From contig JADJRB010000010.1 in the NCBI GenBank assembly GCA_016712445.1, positions 1 to 64,000 of the forward strand: a stretch of 64,000 nt of DNA, in the 5' to 3' direction. Every line of letters begins with the position of its first letter. The stretch's first letter is position 1. Shown piece by piece: positions 63,438 through 64,000 of the stretch. Under the pieces are notes generated by a model that did not search any database, had not been told where the DNA came from, and saw only the letters and a list, made by a program, of their open reading frames with translations. This stretch comes from Acidobacteriota bacterium (GTDB lineage Bacteria; Pseudomonadota; Alphaproteobacteria; Caulobacterales; Hyphomonadaceae). A program made the translations under genes and the position numbers.

Positions 63438-64000
63438 TCAGCCGCCAAAAGCGTAGACCAGCGAAAAACGCGTGGCCGTATCGGTCGCTTCGAAGCCGGG
63501 CTGCGGATCGGTATCGTGCCGGACTTCAAACGACACCCTGGCCGACAGGTTGCTCACGAGTTTCGCCGTCAGCGTGGCGTTGTTGCTGATCTGGGTTGAG
63601 GCATCAGCATAGATGAGGTTGGAATCATTGCCGAATTTTACGGCTTCGTTGAAGGCGAGGCCAAACTTCGATGCGGCGATGAATGAGCCGGACTGTTCCG
63701 TGCGCGCCGGCGTCGTGACCGGCGGCACGCCGGCGGTTACGGCCTTGATCTCGTCGATCTTGATACCGGGGCCGCCTTCGAGCGACCACATGGCATGCTC
63801 GCCGTCGATGATATGCCACCCGAGACCGGCGCCTGCGAATGACCGGCTGTCGAAGGCGGAGAATTCATCCACTTCATGCGAGACCCGTCCGAAGGCGAAC
63901 AATGCGTCGTTCAGTGTACGGTTGGTCTGGCCGGCCAGGAACAGGCGGCCCTTGGTCTGGTCCCCGTCCTTGGTGCCATAGTCGGCGACGATCTCGAAAC
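63438..64000 (-). CDS. DUF481 outer-membrane protein (5' end beyond window)
   Basis: The open frame runs off the window at 64,000; 187 codons are visible. The sequence FEIVADYGTKDGDQTKGRLF, LAGQTNRTLNDALFAFGRVS, SFAGAGLGWHIIDGEHAMWS and the terminal SFEVRHDTDPQPGFEATDTA, ending with YAFGG, is typical of the DUF481/YdiY outer-membrane beta-barrel family, sometimes salt-induced. The alternating strands and C-terminal aromatic residue fit a barrel. Its start is outside the window. Confidence 0.88.
   Translation of the reverse strand, partial: FEIVADYGTKDGDQTKGRLFLAGQTNRTLNDALFAFGRVSHEVDEFSAFDSRSFAGAGLGWHIIDGEHAMWSLEGGPGIKIDEIKAVTAGVPPVTTPARTEQSGSFIAASKFGLAFNEAVKFGNDSNLIYADASTQISNNATLTAKLVSNLSARVSFEVRHDTDPQPGFEATDTATRFSLVYAFGG

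Overview
The window reads as a GC-rich alphaproteobacterial chromosome, probably a Hyphomonadaceae (Hyphomonas-like) marine heterotroph. Pointers are a mitochondrial-type complex I accessory subunit (NDUFS4 family), an ATP12-family chaperone, a double-length dCTP deaminase, a TonB-dependent receptor, DUF481 outer-membrane protein, and fatty-acyl and propionyl-CoA enzymes. Taxonomy is inferred from gene content only.

Bases 1 to about 23,972 are the right-hand part of an integrative and conjugative element (ICE). In order: a wrecked copper-efflux remnant (cusA, cusF) and a broken DM13 gene; a minus-strand block parB (frameshifted) - two unknown small genes - ardA, headed by a large nested hairpin; a hipBA toxin-antitoxin pair with three operators exactly 50 bp apart; a small acetyltransferase-like gene; a DUF6499-DUF2285 activator (FseA-like, divergent from trb); a P-type conjugation cluster trbB-C-D-E-J-L-F-G-I followed by DUF2274 and DUF736 genes; an excisionase-like HTH gene; and an AAA-ATPase/subtilase pair matching the IetAS anti-phage/plasmid-maintenance type. 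The element ends at 23,920-23,972 in a 3' fragment of a tRNA-Pro(UGG) gene, which fits an attachment site made by integration into that tRNA. Six genes (cusA, cusF, DM13, parB, trbL, trbG) are frame-broken, whereas I see no broken gene in the 40 kb of flanking chromosome. No relaxase, traG coupling protein or integrase is in view. The transfer machinery therefore looks decayed, while the stability/defence cargo (hipBA, ardA, ietAS) is intact.

From 24,005 to the end the window is chromosomal. It begins with the complex I subunit, tRNA-Arg(UCU), a FATP-type acyl-CoA synthetase and a TesB thioesterase. An uncharacterised vWA-like/multi-pass membrane protein pair follows, then two tandem alpha/beta-hydrolase-fold paralogues that lack the catalytic His. 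Next are a secreted amidohydrolase lipoprotein, pccB, several small exported proteins, GFA and ATP12 genes, an amidohydrolase, and a translationally coupled crcB - pseudouridine synthase - HAD operon. After tRNA-Gly(CCC) comes a mannose-type carbohydrate group (GT4 protein, GH130 glycosidase, convergent ROK kinase), a LuxR-type regulator, acyl-CoA dehydrogenase, AraC regulator, TonB receptor, apaG, metZ, dCTP deaminase, a small membrane protein with a C39-like cysteine-peptidase lipoprotein, an APC permease, and a DUF481 protein cut by the window end. Intergenic spaces carry several families of short palindromic repeats, including a perfect 28-bp inverted repeat at 35,581-35,663.
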